Below the pieces are notes generated by a model. The model worked only from the letters and a program-made list of their open reading frames with translations, was not told the DNA's origin and ran no database searches. Of a stretch of 64,000 nucleotides of DNA, positions 45,240 to 55,398 are shown one piece after another. The DNA comes from Mesonia maritima (lineage in GTDB: Bacteria > Bacteroidota > Bacteroidia > Flavobacteriales > Flavobacteriaceae). Position 1 is the stretch's first letter; each line of letters starts with the position of its first letter. Both the position numbers and the translations under genes were made by a program. The stretch covers positions 434,001-498,000 of the forward strand of contig NZ_JBHLUA010000012.1 of NCBI RefSeq assembly GCF_042433895.1, read 5' to 3'.

Positions 45240-48200
45240 TCTTTTGCTTAAAATATTCTTCAACTAGTTCTTTGTAATTTTGGCGCAAAGGTAAGCTTTG
45301 TCTATTTAATATTTCAGTAGAATTAAAATAATCTTTGGCTTTGTTGTAAGTTTCATTTACATCATTAACAAACTCATTTTCATTTGTTTGAGATTGCCTT
45401 TTATTGTCTTTACCTTGCTTTAAATTAGCGTCTTTCAGCTTCATTAATTGATGCTGAATATTCATCATTCGCTCTTCAGTTTGTCGGTTAAAGCCATTTT
45501 CTAAGAGTTCTTGCTCCACTTGATCCATACTTTTAGAGAGATTTTTAGCATCACTACCTAAACTTTCACGCTGAATTAAATCTTCTAATTGCATTCTGAG
45601 TCGTTGTTGTTCTTGATAAATTTCATACAAACGTTCGCTTTGTTTTTCACCATCGTTTCCTTGTCCTTTTTGACCTTCACCTTGATTGCCTGAAGAACCA
45701 CCTTCGCCAGATTTACCTTCTTTACCAGCTTGTGGATTACCACTTTCACCTTGTTGTTGACCTGATTTATTTCCGGGTTTTTGACCAGGTTTTTGTCCAT
45801 TTTGCATTTTAGAATTCAATTCGCCTTGCTTTTTAATAATATCAGGTAACTGAAAACCGGTTCCTTGACTTTGACCAGATTTTCCTTGTTTACCTTGACC
45901 TTGACCACTTGAACTTTGCATACTCATTTGCATTTGATTTAACGCGTCACCTAACATATTAGCAAGATCATTCGCCCCGGTTAAGGTATATTGCTGACTC
46001 GCAACTCCAGTTCTGATATCATTTTGAGCTAATCGCTCTAAAGATTTATCAATATTGAATTCGACATCGGTAATTTTTTTTGTGATTTGATCTGAAATAA
46101 TAGGATTTCGCAATGCTAGCGCAAATAAACTATCATCGATATGCTCAAAATTTTCTCTCAAGACATTTTGGTATCGCAGTTTTTTTCCAAAAATTGGATG
46201 ATTATCTGATAACTGATTAAATTCTTGCATTAAATCTTCTTGCTGAAAAGAAAAAGTAATAAGGTTGTCTAAAATTTGGCGTAACATTTCTGCGTCTTCG
46301 GCTTGTTGTTCACCACTTGACTGAATCATCATTTGCTGCATTTGGGAACTCATTTGTTTCATTTTTTGTGCAGCAGATTTTTGCTTTTTTTGTGCTTGTT
46401 GTTTGTGTTGTGAGGAAGATTGTGGAGAATTTTCACTTTTTTGCTCACTGTTGTTTTCCTCGTTTTCCCCTTGTTCTTGTTTTTCTAAATTATCTGTCGC
46501 TTCAGATTGATCTTTTTTTACAGCTTCTTGATCTTTCTTTTCCATACCCAATTCCATGGGTTGCTTCAAATTTTTATTTTCCTTTTGAAGACTATCCATT
46601 TCTTTAGAAAGTTCTTCAAATTCTTTATTCATTTCTTTCTGAGCATCACTTGTATTCTCTTCTTCTTTTTTACTTAATTCTTCTTGCTTTTTTGAAAGTT
46701 TTTCTAGATCTGAAGCCAATTTTTGCTGCTTTTCTTGCACATAATATCGCTTGGTTAATTCTAAGAGTTGTTCAAGATTTTTTTGTTGTGTAGTGTTTTG
46801 TTTAGAAAGTTTTTCAAGTTTTTTACTTAATTCTTCCTTAGAAATTTTTTCATTGTATTTTTCTAATTCCTTTAAAAGTTCTTCGTTTTTTTCTAACTCT
46901 TTTTCGTTTCGCTCTAAGCGTTCTTCTAATTCTTTTTTGAACGAATCATTTTTATCTTGCGATTGAAAATCTTCTAAATTCTTTTTCATTTTTTTAGAAT
47001 ATTGTTTCATCATTTTTTCTTGCTGTTGTTGACGCTTAATGAAACTTTCTAATTTTTTCTGATCATTATAATTTAGTTGATTCTTTTCTTTCTGAAGTCT
47101 GTCGATTTGTTCTAACTCTTCATTAGAATCTTTCATTTTTTCAAGCGACTTATTCATTCCCTCGATCATTTCATTTTGCTGATTAAGGTTGCGGTCTTTT
47201 TCTTCATCTTCGGTACGCTTTCTAAAAATAAATTTAGAACTGTTGCTTGTTTTTGATCCGTTTACTCCATCATTATCGGCAACTTGAAAAAATAATTCAT
47301 AAGCAATTCCTTCTTTTAAATTTAAAGTATTGGGGAAACTGTATAAAAATTCATCAAAATTACCGTTGGCGATAGAAAGTCGCTGTGTTGAAGTTTCCTT
47401 TTTATCATCAACAGGATAATAAATCAATTTTAAATTGGTTAAACCGTTATCATCAGAAACACTTCCACGGAAATATAATTGATCTTCCGCTACGGTATCT
47501 TTTTTCATTTCAACGGAAATTTCAGGATATTCATCTCTAATTATCGTGAATGAATACGATAATTTCTCATAATCCTTTAAATTTTCATTAGAAGTAGAAA
47601 GACTATAATATTGACTTCGATAAACCGGTAAGGAATAATTAAACCTATTTTCAGATTTCTCAAAAGCGATTAAACTATCGTTCCATTGCAATTGAATATT
47701 TTTGGTGGATTGGGTTTCTAAATTCCAATTTACCTTAGTCCCCTCAGGAATTGTGGCGTTTCCAGTTCCTTTTATTATTTCATCTTGCTTGTTTAAATAA
47801 TTCGGGTAATCTAAAAACATTTCAAAATTCAACAGCGTTGGAACTTTCGTAACGATCAACTCATAATTTTTTGAACGAACCTCATTTGCTGAAAAATAAA
47901 ATTCAGCATTCGTTTTTAACTTATTAAAATTATATTCGAACACGCCAGACGCAATTTTGGTAAGCAAATATTCATTTCCGTTTACGTGAATTTTAGCATC
48001 ATCGGGAATCACTTTTCCGCTGGCTTCTACCTGAACGGTAAAATTTTCATTCTCGTTAGCCTCTAAACTTTTATTTTGAATTGTAAATTGAAATGGCGCC
48101 GGCGGTTCATATTCGGTTTCATAATTTACAACGCGCGTATATCCTTCAGAAAAAAGCGAACTATTGCCTGAAATATAAATTGCAATGACAATTAGTAAAG

Positions 48201-48681
48201 GAATTGCAGCGTATTTTACATACTTTAAGTTACTCTTAAAATTCACCGCAATTTGAAAAGGAACCGGTTTTAATTCTATCGATTTCTGCTCGATACTCGC
48301 TAATAATAAATCAGATTCTTGAGTTCGCGAATTTTCTTTTAATTGAATAACATTCAGTAATTTGTCGCTCACTTCAGGAAAGTGTTTCCCGATAATAGAA
48401 GACGCTTGATAATAGTCGATTCCTTTAGAAAGTTTAAATAATTTTGCTAACGGATATAAAATAAAACGTGCAAAAAGTGCAATTTCTACAACTATAAATA
48501 GCCAAAATAAAACGGTTCTTGCGCTACTTCTTAACCAAAAGAAATATTCAAAAGAAACAGTAAGCAAAAAATAGAGTAAGCCGGTGGCAAAGAATAGAAT
48601 TGCTCCTTTTATTAATTCGTTTGTATAAAAACGTTTAATAAAAGCTTCTAGCTTTTTAATAATTTGCTCGTAATTACTCAT
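45232..48681 (-). CDS. DUF4175 family giant membrane-anchored coiled-coil protein
   Basis: A 1149-residue protein. Two transmembrane helices lie at about residues 23-45 and 54-75 and another at 153-172, followed by an Ig-like or beta-rich periplasmic part (about 190-480). A long K/E/Q coiled coil (about 495-760) and a Q, G, S low-complexity region (about 925-1030) follow. The layout fits DUF4175 of Bacteroidota, function unknown. Its stop overlaps ybeY by eight bases. The low-complexity part produces many overlapping open frames, which are not genes. Confidence 0.8.
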   Translation of the reverse strand: MSNYEQIIKKLEAFIKRFYTNELIKGAILFFATGLLYFLLTVSFEYFFWLRSSARTVLFWLFIVVEIALFARFILYPLAKLFKLSKGIDYYQASSIIGKHFPEVSDKLLNVIQLKENSRTQESDLLLASIEQKSIELKPVPFQIAVNFKSNLKYVKYAAIPLLIVIAIYISGNSSLFSEGYTRVVNYETEYEPPAPFQFTIQNKSLEANENENFTVQVEASGKVIPDDAKIHVNGNEYLLTKIASGVFEYNFNKLKTNAEFYFSANEVRSKNYELIVTKVPTLLNFEMFLDYPNYLNKQDEIIKGTGNATIPEGTKVNWNLETQSTKNIQLQWNDSLIAFEKSENRFNYSLPVYRSQYYSLSTSNENLKDYEKLSYSFTIIRDEYPEISVEMKKDTVAEDQLYFRGSVSDDNGLTNLKLIYYPVDDKKETSTQRLSIANGNFDEFLYSFPNTLNLKEGIAYELFFQVADNDGVNGSKTSNSSKFIFRKRTEDEEKDRNLNQQNEMIEGMNKSLEKMKDSNEELEQIDRLQKEKNQLNYNDQKKLESFIKRQQQQEKMMKQYSKKMKKNLEDFQSQDKNDSFKKELEERLERNEKELEKNEELLKELEKYNEKISKEELSKKLEKLSKQNTTQQKNLEQLLELTKRYYVQEKQQKLASDLEKLSKKQEELSKKEEENTSDAQKEMNKEFEELSKEMDSLQKENKNLKQPMELGMEKKDQEAVKKDQSEATDNLEKQEQGENEENNSEQKSENSPQSSSQHKQQAQKKQKSAAQKMKQMSSQMQQMMIQSSGEQQAEDAEMLRQILDNLITFSFQQEDLMQEFNQLSDNHPIFGKKLRYQNVLRENFEHIDDSLFALALRNPIISDQITKKITDVEFNIDKSLERLAQNDIRTGVASQQYTLTGANDLANMLGDALNQMQMSMQSSSGQGQGKQGKSGQSQGTGFQLPDIIKKQGELNSKMQNGQKPGQKPGNKSGQQQGESGNPQAGKEGKSGEGGSSGNQGEGQKGQGNDGEKQSERLYEIYQEQQRLRMQLEDLIQRESLGSDAKNLSKSMDQVEQELLENGFNRQTEERMMNIQHQLMKLKDANLKQGKDNKRQSQTNENEFVNDVNETYNKAKDYFNSTEILNRQSLPLRQNYKELVEEYFKQKND

Positions 48682-48844
48682 ATTCTACTGAATTTTCTTT
48701 AACCTTTAAAAGTACAATAAAAATTTTTACTCTAATTGTGCTTAAAATGGGTTAAAGTTTAAGAATAATCAAATTTCCTACCAATTATATTTTCACGATG
48801 TAATTTGTGTATTGATAGTTAGAAATAAATGAGAATGATAACTT

Positions 48845-49570
48845 CTATTTTGGCTTTTTAAGAATAACATGCGCATAACTTGTAAGGGAAGAAATAGGGT
48901 TTTTAACTAAGTAATTTGCTTTACGCTGCTCTAAACTATGCAAAAAAGGAAGTCTTTTTCTATAATAACTATGACCAAAATAACCCACATACTCTATCAC
49001 TTCAAATCCAATGGATTGAAACTTTTTGATTGATTTTTTAGAAGGTCCTCTACTCCAACTGTAATAAGCAGGAAATTTTTCATGTTGGTGTCGGTCTCTG
49101 GGATTAAAAATATCGAGCAATTTATCGGAAAGATTTTCTGGTAAAATTCTATTCACCAAGAACGGAAAAGCATATAAGGTAGAGAAACAATGAGCAGTAA
49201 TTCCACCAGGTTCCAGTAAATGAAAAATATTTTTATAATACTGTTCACCGTTTTCTATATGCTCGTTTACCATTCGGCTAAATATTAAGTCATATTTTTT
49301 TGAATGATTTTTAATATCTTCACTATTACATAAATCGGCTTTCCAAGTGGCAAATTCTTTCGGAGCTTTTTTTAATTCTTCTGCTGATAAATCGTTAGTG
49401 GTATAATTGATTCCCAATGACAAAATTGTTTCAGCATCGAGTGTAGGATTAGCACCAGAACCAATTTCCAATACATTTTTTATTTTATACGAAGTAATTA
49501 AATTACTCAAAAATTGGGGAGCTAATTCCCAACCGGGAAAAGCTTTTTTATTTCTAAATTCGATTAGCAT
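48845..49570 (-). CDS. class I SAM-dependent methyltransferase
   Basis: A 241-residue enzyme with VLEIGSGANPTLDAET (motif I), YTTNDLSAEELKK, YDLIFSRMVNEHIENGE and LLEPGGITAHCFSTLYAFPF. It resembles methyltransferases of surface-glycan clusters, though it stands alone between DUF4175 (163-base gap) and the divergent gltX. The substrate is unknown. It may be a recently acquired gene; no flanking mobile element is seen. Confidence 0.8.
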   Translation of the reverse strand: MLIEFRNKKAFPGWELAPQFLSNLITSYKIKNVLEIGSGANPTLDAETILSLGINYTTNDLSAEELKKAPKEFATWKADLCNSEDIKNHSKKYDLIFSRMVNEHIENGEQYYKNIFHLLEPGGITAHCFSTLYAFPFLVNRILPENLSDKLLDIFNPRDRHQHEKFPAYYSWSRGPSKKSIKKFQSIGFEVIEYVGYFGHSYYRKRLPFLHSLEQRKANYLVKNPISSLTSYAHVILKKPK

Positions 49571-49669
49571 AATAAAATATATAGCCTTTAAGAATACGAA
49601 AATACAACATTCTATTTTCCTTTTAACTCAACTTTTTTACATCATTTGAATTTTCGCTAACATTCATTG

Positions 49670-49677
49670 TATCTTTG
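49670..49677 (+). promoter_or_regulatory. -7 promoter box of gltX
   Basis: TATCTTTG fits TAnnTTTG, 18 bases before the ATG at 49696. A possible -33 TTG is at 49646-49648, 21 bases upstream. This makes the in-frame TTG at 49675, inside the box, unusable. Confidence 0.7.
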
Positions 49678-49695
49678 CACAAAAATTTAAAAGGA

Positions 49696-51216
49696 ATGTC
49701 TAAAGTAAGAGTAAGATTTGCACCTAGTCCTACAGGACCGTTACATATTGGAGGGGTAAGAACTGCACTTTTTAATTATCTATTTGCTAAGAAAAATGAA
49801 GGTGATTTTATTGTAAGAATTGAAGATACCGACCAAACCCGTTATGTAAAAGGAGCCGAAGATTATATAGTTGAAACGTTAAATTGGTGTAATATTCCTT
49901 TTGATGAAGGACCAGGAAAACCCGGAGACGTTGGACCTTACCGCCAAAGTGAACGTAAAGATTTATACGCCAAATATGCTGATAAATTATTAGAGTCAGG
50001 AAATGCGTATTACGCTTTTGATACTGCTGAAGAATTAACAACGCATAGAAAAAATCATGAAGCCAAAGGCAAAACATTTATTTACAATTGGCATAACCGT
50101 TTAAAGCTTTCAAACTCATTAGCCTTAAGCAAAGAAGAAGTTCAAAAAAAATTGGCTGATAAAGAACCTTATGTAATTCGGTTTAAATCGCCCGAAAATG
50201 AAGCTTTAAAAATGTATGATGAGATTCGCGGTGAAATCGATATTGATACCAATATTTTAGACGATAAAGTTTTGTTTAAAAGCGACGGAATGCCAACCTA
50301 TCATTTGGCAAATATTGTAGATGACCATTTAATGAAAATTTCACACGTTATTCGTGGTGAAGAATGGTTACCGAGTATGCCGTTGCATGTTTTATTATAC
50401 AAAGCTTTTGGTTGGGAAACACCAAAATTTGCACATTTGCCGTTAATTTTAAAACCCACCGGAAAAGGAAAATTGAGCAAACGTGATGGCGATAAAATGG
50501 GCTTTCCTGTTTTCCCGTTAGAATGGAAAGATCCTAATAGTGGAGATATTGCTTCCGGTTATCGTGAAGAAGGTTATTTACCGGAAGCGGTAATGAATAT
50601 GCTAGCATTTTTAGGTTGGAATGAAGGTGAAGGTTCAGAAAAAGAAATTTATTCGTTAGATGAATTAATTGAAGCCTTTAGCCTAGAACACGTTTCTAAA
50701 GGAGGTGCAAAATTTGATCCTGAAAAAACAAAATGGTTTCAACATCATTATTTGCAAACGCGTAGCGATTTTGAATTAGCTTCACAATATCAACTTATTT
50801 TAAAAGAAAAAGGAATTGAAGCCAGTTCGCATTATGTTGAAGAGGTTATAAAAACCATTAAAGAACGCGCGACATTTGTAAATGATTTTTGGGAATTAAG
50901 TTCGTTTTATTTTGTAAAACCCACAACTTTCGATGAAAAAGCAGCCAAAAAAGCTTGGAAAGAAGGAACTTCAGAAATTATGGAAAATATTAAAGTTCTT
51001 TTAGAAGGAACCGAAGATTTTTCGCAAGAAACGCTTCAGGAAAACATAAAAAAATGGATTACCGACCAAGAAATTGGTTTTGGAAAAGTTATGCAACCAC
51101 TACGTTTAACAATGGTTGGCGAAATGAAAGGTCCCGATTTATTTCATATCATTTCATCCATCGGTAAAAAAGAAGCTATAAAACGTATAGATTTTGCTAT
51201 TGAAACACTTTCTTAG
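49696..51216 (+). CDS. gltX: glutamate-tRNA ligase
   Basis: A 506-residue class I synthetase attaching glutamate to tRNA-Glu. HIGH motif in SPTGPLHIGGVRTALFNYL, zinc-free linker, and KMSKS variant KLSKRDG with DKMGFPVFPLEW. glnS is also encoded in the window (56531), so this organism makes Gln-tRNA directly and GltX can be discriminating. The ATG at 49696 (MSKVRVRF) is preceded by AAAAGGA. It ends in a terminator at 51250. Confidence 0.97.
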   Translation: MSKVRVRFAPSPTGPLHIGGVRTALFNYLFAKKNEGDFIVRIEDTDQTRYVKGAEDYIVETLNWCNIPFDEGPGKPGDVGPYRQSERKDLYAKYADKLLESGNAYYAFDTAEELTTHRKNHEAKGKTFIYNWHNRLKLSNSLALSKEEVQKKLADKEPYVIRFKSPENEALKMYDEIRGEIDIDTNILDDKVLFKSDGMPTYHLANIVDDHLMKISHVIRGEEWLPSMPLHVLLYKAFGWETPKFAHLPLILKPTGKGKLSKRDGDKMGFPVFPLEWKDPNSGDIASGYREEGYLPEAVMNMLAFLGWNEGEGSEKEIYSLDELIEAFSLEHVSKGGAKFDPEKTKWFQHHYLQTRSDFELASQYQLILKEKGIEASSHYVEEVIKTIKERATFVNDFWELSSFYFVKPTTFDEKAAKKAWKEGTSEIMENIKVLLEGTEDFSQETLQENIKKWITDQEIGFGKVMQPLRLTMVGEMKGPDLFHIISSIGKKEAIKRIDFAIETLS

Positions 51217-51249
51217 TATTCTTCAAAAATCTTTTTAATTATTTACTGA

Positions 51250-51282
51250 AAACCTTCAATTATCGTTGAAGGTTTTTTTGTT
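51250..51282 (+). terminator. Rho-independent terminator after gltX
   Basis: Stem AAACCTTCAA (51250-51259) and TTGAAGGTTT (51266-51275) with loop TTATCG, followed by seven T. It lies 34 bases after the gltX stop. Confidence 0.85.
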
Positions 51283-51335
51283 TATAAACTTCCGTGGTTT
51301 TATAGTATCTTTAGGCATCAACTAAAACAAAATTT

Positions 51336-52340
51336 ATGGGCTATTTTTTATTCGGATTTATAATCTTTTTAGGTTTAATTATTCTTGTAACCGGAATTTT
51401 TACCGTAAAACAACAAACTGCTGCAGTGGTAGAACGTTTCGGAAAATTTCAAAGCATTCGCAATTCTGGCTTACATCTTAAAATTCCGCTGGTAGATCGT
51501 ATCGCGGGACGCATTAATTTACGTATTCAACAGTTAGATGTAATTGTGGAAACCAAAACGAAAGACGACGTGTTTGTTCGTTTAAAAATTTCAGTACAAT
51601 TTAAAGTGTTACAAGCTAAAATATACGATGCGTTTTACAAACTTGAAAACCCGCAAGATCAAATCACTTCTTATGTTTTTGATGTGGTTCGTGCTGAAGT
51701 TCCTAAAATGAAATTAGACAATGTTTTTGAACGGAAAGATGATATTGCAAATGCTGTAAAAGCTGAATTGAACGACGCGATGATTGATTATGGTTACGAT
51801 ATTATTAAAACCTTGGTAACCGATATTGATCCAGATGTTCAAGTAAAAGCAGCGATGAACAGAATTAATGCTTCGGAACGTGAAAAAGTTGCCGCAGAAT
51901 TTGAAGCTGAAGCAGAACGTATAAAAATTGTTGCTAAAGCCAGAGCTGAAGCGGAAAGTAAACGTTTGCAAGGGCAAGGTATTGCCGACCAACGTCGCGA
52001 AATTGCACGCGGTTTAGAAGAATCTGTAGATGTGTTGAATAATGTTGGAATTAACTCGCAAGAAGCTTCAGCATTAATTGTAGTAACGCAACATTACGAT
52101 ACCTTACAATCGATTGGTGAAGAAACTAATAGTAATTTAATTCTTTTACCAAATTCACCCCAAGCCGGAAGTGATATGTTAAATAATATGATTGCTTCAT
52201 TTACGGCGTCGAACCAAATTGGCGAAGAGATGAAAAAGCAAAATAAGCTAAAAGGAATTACCCCTAAAAAACGCAATAAACCTACTCCACCAAAACAAAA
52301 TCCTGATGATAACGATCCGGAATATAGAAGTGAGGAGTAA
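51336..52340 (+). CDS. SPFH/Band 7 membrane protein (stomatin/paraslipin-like)
   Basis: A 334-residue protein: one N-terminal helix (residues 3-22) anchoring an SPFH domain (about 25-200, VKQQTAAVVERFGKFQ, GLHLKIPLVDRIA), then a charged coiled coil (180-240, EREKVAAEFEAEAERIKIVAKA) and a disordered tail rich in K, P and N. Such proteins oligomerise in the membrane and organise proteases. No NfeD partner gene is adjacent. A weak box (TATCTTTA) lies about 25 bases upstream. Confidence 0.88.
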   Translation: MGYFLFGFIIFLGLIILVTGIFTVKQQTAAVVERFGKFQSIRNSGLHLKIPLVDRIAGRINLRIQQLDVIVETKTKDDVFVRLKISVQFKVLQAKIYDAFYKLENPQDQITSYVFDVVRAEVPKMKLDNVFERKDDIANAVKAELNDAMIDYGYDIIKTLVTDIDPDVQVKAAMNRINASEREKVAAEFEAEAERIKIVAKARAEAESKRLQGQGIADQRREIARGLEESVDVLNNVGINSQEASALIVVTQHYDTLQSIGEETNSNLILLPNSPQAGSDMLNNMIASFTASNQIGEEMKKQNKLKGITPKKRNKPTPPKQNPDDNDPEYRSEE

Positions 52341-52353
52341 ACAAACTTTAATT

Positions 52354-52388
52354 ATAAAAAAAGACCGCCTAAAAAGCGGTCTTTTTTA
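52354..52388. terminator. bidirectional terminator between SPFH and M16 genes
   Basis: Stem AAAGACCGC (52360-52368) and GCGGTCTTT (52376-52384), loop CTAAAAA, with A-run and T-run flanks. It lies between convergent genes. Confidence 0.85.
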
Positions 52389-52408
52389 TGAAATAATATT
52401 TGGCTGAA

Positions 52409-55249
52409 TTACTCAGTAGCTTCAGGATTATGAATTCCTAAAATATAACCGTCGGTTAAATATTTTTTAGCTACTTTTTGTAAGTATTTAGTTGATAAAC
52501 TGTTTACGCTTTTTTCAAATTCTAACACATTTTCTGCGTTTTCATTTTCGTAATCAGCATCTTTTAAAGTGTTGATCCAGAATTTATTTTCCTTTAATTC
52601 TTCTTTTCTGTCTAAAATTTGCGATTCTTTTACTTTCGCTAAATCTTTTTCAGTTGGTCCTTCTTCAACTAATTTTTCAACTTCTTTAATAGCTGCTTTT
52701 TTCAGTTTGTCAACATTTTCTGGTCCACAAGGGAAACTAATAGTGAATGAATACCAACCGTAAGGTGTTTTGCTAATGTTTCCTCTTGCTCCTACTCCAT
52801 AAACGCCACCTTCTTCTTCACGTAATTTTTCAATTAATTTAATCGATAAAATTTCGCCTAAGGTTTTTAAAGCAAAAGCTTCTTTTTTGTCGTATTTAGT
52901 TTCACCTTGGTAGGTAATTCTAACCGAGCTTTTAGGATCTTTTCCTTTTTCAACTACTTTTTTGTGCGAACCGGTTAACGGTCTAAAATCATCCACTTCA
53001 TATTCTTCATCTGAATTTTTACCCGGTAAACTCGCTAAATAAGTTTCAGCATAGTCTTTTAATTTTGCTTCGTCTATGTTTCCTACAAAATAGAAGTGGA
53101 AATCTCCAGCATCTTCAAAACGTTCTTGGTATTTTTTGTACGCTAAATCATAATCTGCAGCATCCATTTTTTCTGGCGTTGGGAAACCCATATAACGCGG
53201 ACTATCGCCATACATAAATTCGCCCATTTCTATTTGAAAATAAACTTGCGGATTTGCCAACATATTTCCTAAAAAGGCTTTTTGTTTATTTACGAACGAT
53301 TCGTAGGCTTCTTCATCTTTGTTTAAATCTGTAAAATATAAATGCGTAAGTTGAAATAATTCTTCTAAATTTTTAGGAGAAGCACTTCCTGAAAAACCTT
53401 CGCTATAAGTACTAATATAAGGTCTCACGGAAACAATTTTACCAGAAAGCATTTTGTTTAGGGCTACTTTATCGAAACCGTTTACACCGGCTTCATCTAA
53501 ACCGCCATTTGCAAAAGCAGTGGCTCTATAATCTTCAGTTGAATAAAGAGAAGTTCCCCCATAACTAAAGGCTTCAAACAAAATTTCATCGTTTTTAAAA
53601 TCGGTATTTTTATAGGTTACTTTTGCACCATTACTTAAGGTTAACGTTGTAGTTCCTAATTTTTCGTTTGAAGTAGTTTTTACGATATTTCCTTTTTTTG
53701 GCATATCGGTAATTAAAGATTCTGCTACTGCTTCATCTTTGTAAGGTTCAATTTCTGCTTCTTCAACATTTTTTAATAATTCTCTAACCTCAGCTTCTGT
53801 TACTTTTTTAACTCCTTCTTTTTCAGGACCGGTAATTACCACTACACGATTTTCATCTTTAATATAATCGTCTATTAATTTATTTACCTCTTCTATTTGA
53901 ATTGTTGGTAATTGCTGTTCATGAAAGTTATATTCCCACTCAATTCCAGGCATTGGTTCATCTTCTAAGAAATTACGAACGTATTCGCCTACAATTCGGT
54001 TAGATTCGGTTTTATCACGGTCATTATAAGATTTTTCTAAGCGAGATAAAAGATCGCTTTTTGCACGCTCTAATTCGCCTTCGTAAAAACCATAGCGTTC
54101 TACACGCTCATTTTCTTTTAAAAGTGCTTCTAACGCATCTAAAAGTTTATTTGCGTCTGTCATAGCGAACGATTGGTAAGCTTCTTTGGTTCTTGCCCAT
54201 GTTCCGCCGTGGTAACTTGCACCAAATACGAATGGAGGATTTGGACTATTTCTTAATTCGTCTAAACGATTATTAATCATTTGAGAAAATAAAGACTCCA
54301 CAATCGATTTTCTGTACTCTCCTAAAGTTTCGTCTTCTTTTGTTTCACCTTCATCTTTAAATAAAACCTGAACACGCGCTGAAGAAGCTTCTTCGTCAGA
54401 TTCTATTGCGATAAGGGTTTCTTCGTGATTTGGAATTGAGAAACTTTTACGCTCTTTTGGATTTTTGGGATTTTCTAAACCTGCAAAATGATCCTTAATT
54501 TTTTGCTCTAAGGTTTCTACATCTACGTCACCAACTGCAATTACCGCCATTAAATTCGGGCGATACCAATCGTTATAAAAACTTCTAATATCTTCATAAT
54601 CGAAGTTTTCTAGATTTTCTTTTGTTCCGATAGGTAAACGGTCTGCGTATTTTGAACCATTTACAACTTTTGGTAAATATTCAGCAAGCATACGTTGGCT
54701 TGCACCTTGGCCTAAACGGTATTCTTCTAATACTACACCGCGTTCTTCGTCGATATCTTCTCCTCTTAATAAAGCGTTATGCGCCCAATCTTCGATAATT
54801 TGGAAACCTTGTTCTAATTTTTCGGGATCATCACTCGGAATAGGAAGAATGTAAACGGTTTCATCGAAACTAGTATACGCGTTTAAATGCGCACCAAATT
54901 TTACACCGATGCTTTGCAAATAATCTACTAATTCGTTTTTCTCGAAATTTTTAGTACCGTTAAAATTCATGTGCTCCATAAAGTGCGCGAGCCCACGCTG
55001 ATCTTCGGTTTCTAAAATAGAACCCGCATTTACCACTAAACGAAGTTCTACTTTATCTTCGGGTTTACCGTTGTTTTTAATGTAGTAGGTTAACCCATTA
55101 TCTAAAACTCCTTTTTTTACTTCAGGATTAAAAGGAATTTCTTTGGATAGGTCTGCAGGATTGTCGTTAGATTGTTGAGCAATTCCTTCTTTTAAAGGAA
55201 ACAATGCTAAGGCAACCGCAGCAATAAGACTTACTTGGTTTAATTTCAT
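52409..55249 (-). CDS. M16 family zinc metallopeptidase (pitrilysin/insulinase type)
   Basis: A 946-residue secreted protease with signal peptide (MKLNQVSLIAAVALALFPLKEGIAQ). The N-terminal M16 domain has the inverted zinc motif HFMEH (in RGLAHFMEHMNFNGT) and a downstream glutamate block (EERGVVLEEYRLGQ). Two further M16_C-like domains follow, with the second half (about 500-940) catalytically inactive as usual. Such proteases degrade peptides in the periplasm. It stands alone between two terminators. Confidence 0.95.
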   Translation of the reverse strand: MKLNQVSLIAAVALALFPLKEGIAQQSNDNPADLSKEIPFNPEVKKGVLDNGLTYYIKNNGKPEDKVELRLVVNAGSILETEDQRGLAHFMEHMNFNGTKNFEKNELVDYLQSIGVKFGAHLNAYTSFDETVYILPIPSDDPEKLEQGFQIIEDWAHNALLRGEDIDEERGVVLEEYRLGQGASQRMLAEYLPKVVNGSKYADRLPIGTKENLENFDYEDIRSFYNDWYRPNLMAVIAVGDVDVETLEQKIKDHFAGLENPKNPKERKSFSIPNHEETLIAIESDEEASSARVQVLFKDEGETKEDETLGEYRKSIVESLFSQMINNRLDELRNSPNPPFVFGASYHGGTWARTKEAYQSFAMTDANKLLDALEALLKENERVERYGFYEGELERAKSDLLSRLEKSYNDRDKTESNRIVGEYVRNFLEDEPMPGIEWEYNFHEQQLPTIQIEEVNKLIDDYIKDENRVVVITGPEKEGVKKVTEAEVRELLKNVEEAEIEPYKDEAVAESLITDMPKKGNIVKTTSNEKLGTTTLTLSNGAKVTYKNTDFKNDEILFEAFSYGGTSLYSTEDYRATAFANGGLDEAGVNGFDKVALNKMLSGKIVSVRPYISTYSEGFSGSASPKNLEELFQLTHLYFTDLNKDEEAYESFVNKQKAFLGNMLANPQVYFQIEMGEFMYGDSPRYMGFPTPEKMDAADYDLAYKKYQERFEDAGDFHFYFVGNIDEAKLKDYAETYLASLPGKNSDEEYEVDDFRPLTGSHKKVVEKGKDPKSSVRITYQGETKYDKKEAFALKTLGEILSIKLIEKLREEEGGVYGVGARGNISKTPYGWYSFTISFPCGPENVDKLKKAAIKEVEKLVEEGPTEKDLAKVKESQILDRKEELKENKFWINTLKDADYENENAENVLEFEKSVNSLSTKYLQKVAKKYLTDGYILGIHNPEATE

Positions 55250-55342
55250 ATTGTTTTTGTTAGAAATGTTAAGAAAGTTTAAAAATATAATTTATATATA
55301 AAACCGACAATTATTTTGTTGGCTTTAACGATTTTCGGAAAT

Positions 55343-55376
55343 AAAAAAATCCGTTTTTGAACTTCAAAAACGGATT
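55343..55376 (-). terminator. Rho-independent terminator after the YtxH operon
   Basis: Stem AATCCGTTTTTGA (55348-55360) and its complement (55364-55376), loop ACT. Read on the minus strand a T-run follows, ending the operon of 55399-56424. Confidence 0.8.
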
Positions 55377-55398
55377 CAGAATAAAATATACAATAAAT

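Noticed and set aside
45585..45800. 71-codon open frame inside the DUF4175 gene on the same strand
   Set aside because: It is a shadow of the Q/G/S low-complexity coding region in another frame, with biased composition and no start context.
46317..46966. Long plus-strand open frames rich in F and S opposite DUF4175
   Set aside because: They are the antisense of lysine- and glutamate-rich coiled-coil codons; composition is explained fully by the real gene.
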